The notes beneath the pieces were generated by a model. That model did not search any database. It saw nothing but the letters and a program-made list of their open reading frames with translations, and was not told where the DNA came from. A DNA stretch of 32,740 nt from Pseudovirgaria hyperparasitica. Its lineage: Eukaryota > Ascomycota > Dothideomycetes > Acrospermales > Acrospermaceae. The translations under genes and the position numbers were made by a program. Where the stretch lies: NCBI RefSeq assembly GCF_010093815.1, contig NW_022985574.1:55311-88050 (forward strand), read 5' to 3'. How positions within the stretch are numbered: position 1 is the stretch's first letter; every line of letters begins with the position of its first letter. Of the stretch, positions 32,173-32,740 are shown in pieces.

Positions 32173-32210
32173 ACCTAGAAGCATTGGGAGCGCCGTATCT
32201 TTCCTAATGT
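32168..32210 (-). repeat. Right terminal inverted repeat
   Basis: It ends GTATCTTTCCTAATGT. Read on the minus strand it begins ACATTAGGAAAGATAC, as does the left repeat at 10,097. The outer 27 bases (32,184-32,210) match the left at 26 of 27. Confidence 0.85.
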
Positions 32211-32740
32211 ATATACGTTACTAATATATTAAAAGCCATTAATCTACCCCGACCTAGGCCGGACTCTAATAATCTAGCTATATATTATTATAGTTATTAC
32301 TTTCCGTCGTATATTACTTACGGTAGTACTAAATCTATAATATATAGTACTTATATAACTAAGAAGCGTTATTACTTATAGATATTTAAGTAAGTTTAAA
32401 GAACTTTACGCCGATTTACTTATATTAGTATAGATTACTACTAGGCCTCTAGTAACCTCTACTAATAAGGAGTATAGTACTACTAATCGCAACGCGTTAG
32501 AGAAGGCTTTCTATAAGCTATATATCTAAGGTAAGGGTTACGCCTAGAAGTATAATTCTAATAAGATCTATAAGGATTTATTAGAATCTACTATAGCTAT
32601 TATTACCGCGATTACTAGGTAATATTATTTTTCTTAAATTATTATAGATTCTTACTAATATATATTAATCTCTATAATAGTACTAAAATCTCTACCACTT
32701 CGGACTTCTTTCTATATACTAGCGATATTAAAATTCCTAG
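32211..32740. other. Heavily RIPed right flank with a short coding-like remnant
   Basis: Base composition returns to the AT- and TA-rich, CA/TG-poor state seen left of 10,097. On the plus strand, frame 1 from 32,392 to about 32,640 gives a coherent stretch (EKAFYKLYI, then KYNSNKIYKDLLESTIAII) broken by TAA/TAG, probably part of an older transposable-element protein that I cannot name. It is presumably the continuation of the repeat into which the 22.1-kb element inserted. Confidence 0.4.

Larger units (their letters stand above)
10098..32209 (+). mobile_element. 22.1-kb TIR-bounded DNA transposon with Plavaka-like transposase and helicase cargo
   Basis: Both ends carry the same sequence in inverted orientation: CATTAGGAAAGATAC at the left and GTATCTTTCCTAATG at the right. 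Over the outer 27 bases (10,097-10,123 against 32,184-32,210) only one base differs, and it is a G/A transition. Similarity continues to about 45 bp with transitions and one indel. If the element starts at CATTAGG, both flanks show TA (10,096-10,097 and 32,210-32,211), a possible 2-bp target duplication, though TA is so common here that this is weak. Inside lie one minus-strand and five plus-strand gene relics, including a transposase, and subterminal tandem arrays at both ends. The segment is visibly less RIPed than its flanks. Whether all the genes are original or some were captured cannot be decided from one copy. Confidence 0.8.

Noticed and set aside
10098-32209. Starship-type giant element
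   Set aside because: No DUF3435 tyrosine-recombinase captain was recognisable, and the ends are inverted repeats with a Plavaka-like transposase inside, which is a different type of element.
1-32740. tRNA, rRNA or intact host genes
   Set aside because: I found no tRNA-like A and B boxes with a cloverleaf, no rRNA segments and no uninterrupted frame of gene length anywhere in the window.

Overview
This window looks like a repeat-rich, gene-silent block from a filamentous ascomycete (Pezizomycotina). The base pattern is that of repeat-induced point mutation (RIP). TA is extremely common and CA/TG are depleted. Every long reading frame I can follow is broken mainly by TAA/TAG where a sense codon would be CAA, CAG or TGG, with very few indels. 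I see no intact protein gene, rRNA or tRNA. All gene entries are therefore pseudogenes recognised from residual motifs.

Layout. (1) 1-4,380: an almost fully RIP-saturated Ty3/gypsy retrotransposon (protease, reverse transcriptase, RNase H, integrase), cut off at its integrase C-terminal side. (2) 4,381-10,097: more heavily mutated repeat DNA, including a Helitron replicase/helicase relic (about 7,020-9,440). (3) 10,098-32,209: a distinct and less mutated 22.1-kb segment bounded by terminal inverted repeats. The outer 27 bases match at 26 of 27, and recognisable similarity runs to about 45 bp. (4) 32,210-32,740: heavily RIPed DNA again.

The 22.1-kb segment is the main result. Between its inverted repeats it holds six gene relics: an unrecognised minus-strand gene (10,690-13,000); a divergent plus-strand transposase of the Plavaka type (CACTA/KDZ-related, 13,260-16,650); an unrecognised gene (17,690-19,620); an SF1 UPF1-like helicase with 18 hexapeptide repeats near its N-terminus and two CCHC zinc knuckles at its C-terminus (20,131-25,200); an unrecognised gene with an 8-residue repeat (25,790-27,010); and an SNF2-type ATPase with four 78-residue tandem repeats (27,240-31,527). 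Tandem arrays lie just inside each end, and the left and right arrays share words in inverted orientation, as expected of subterminal transposase-binding sites.

My inference is that this is a giant Plavaka-like DNA transposon carrying its own helicases and accessory proteins. It appears to have inserted into an older, already RIPed repeat nest and then been RIPed more lightly itself. The element's boundaries, the inverted repeats and the reading frames were read directly. The family names come from motif recognition without database searches. The joint function of the genes is speculation.
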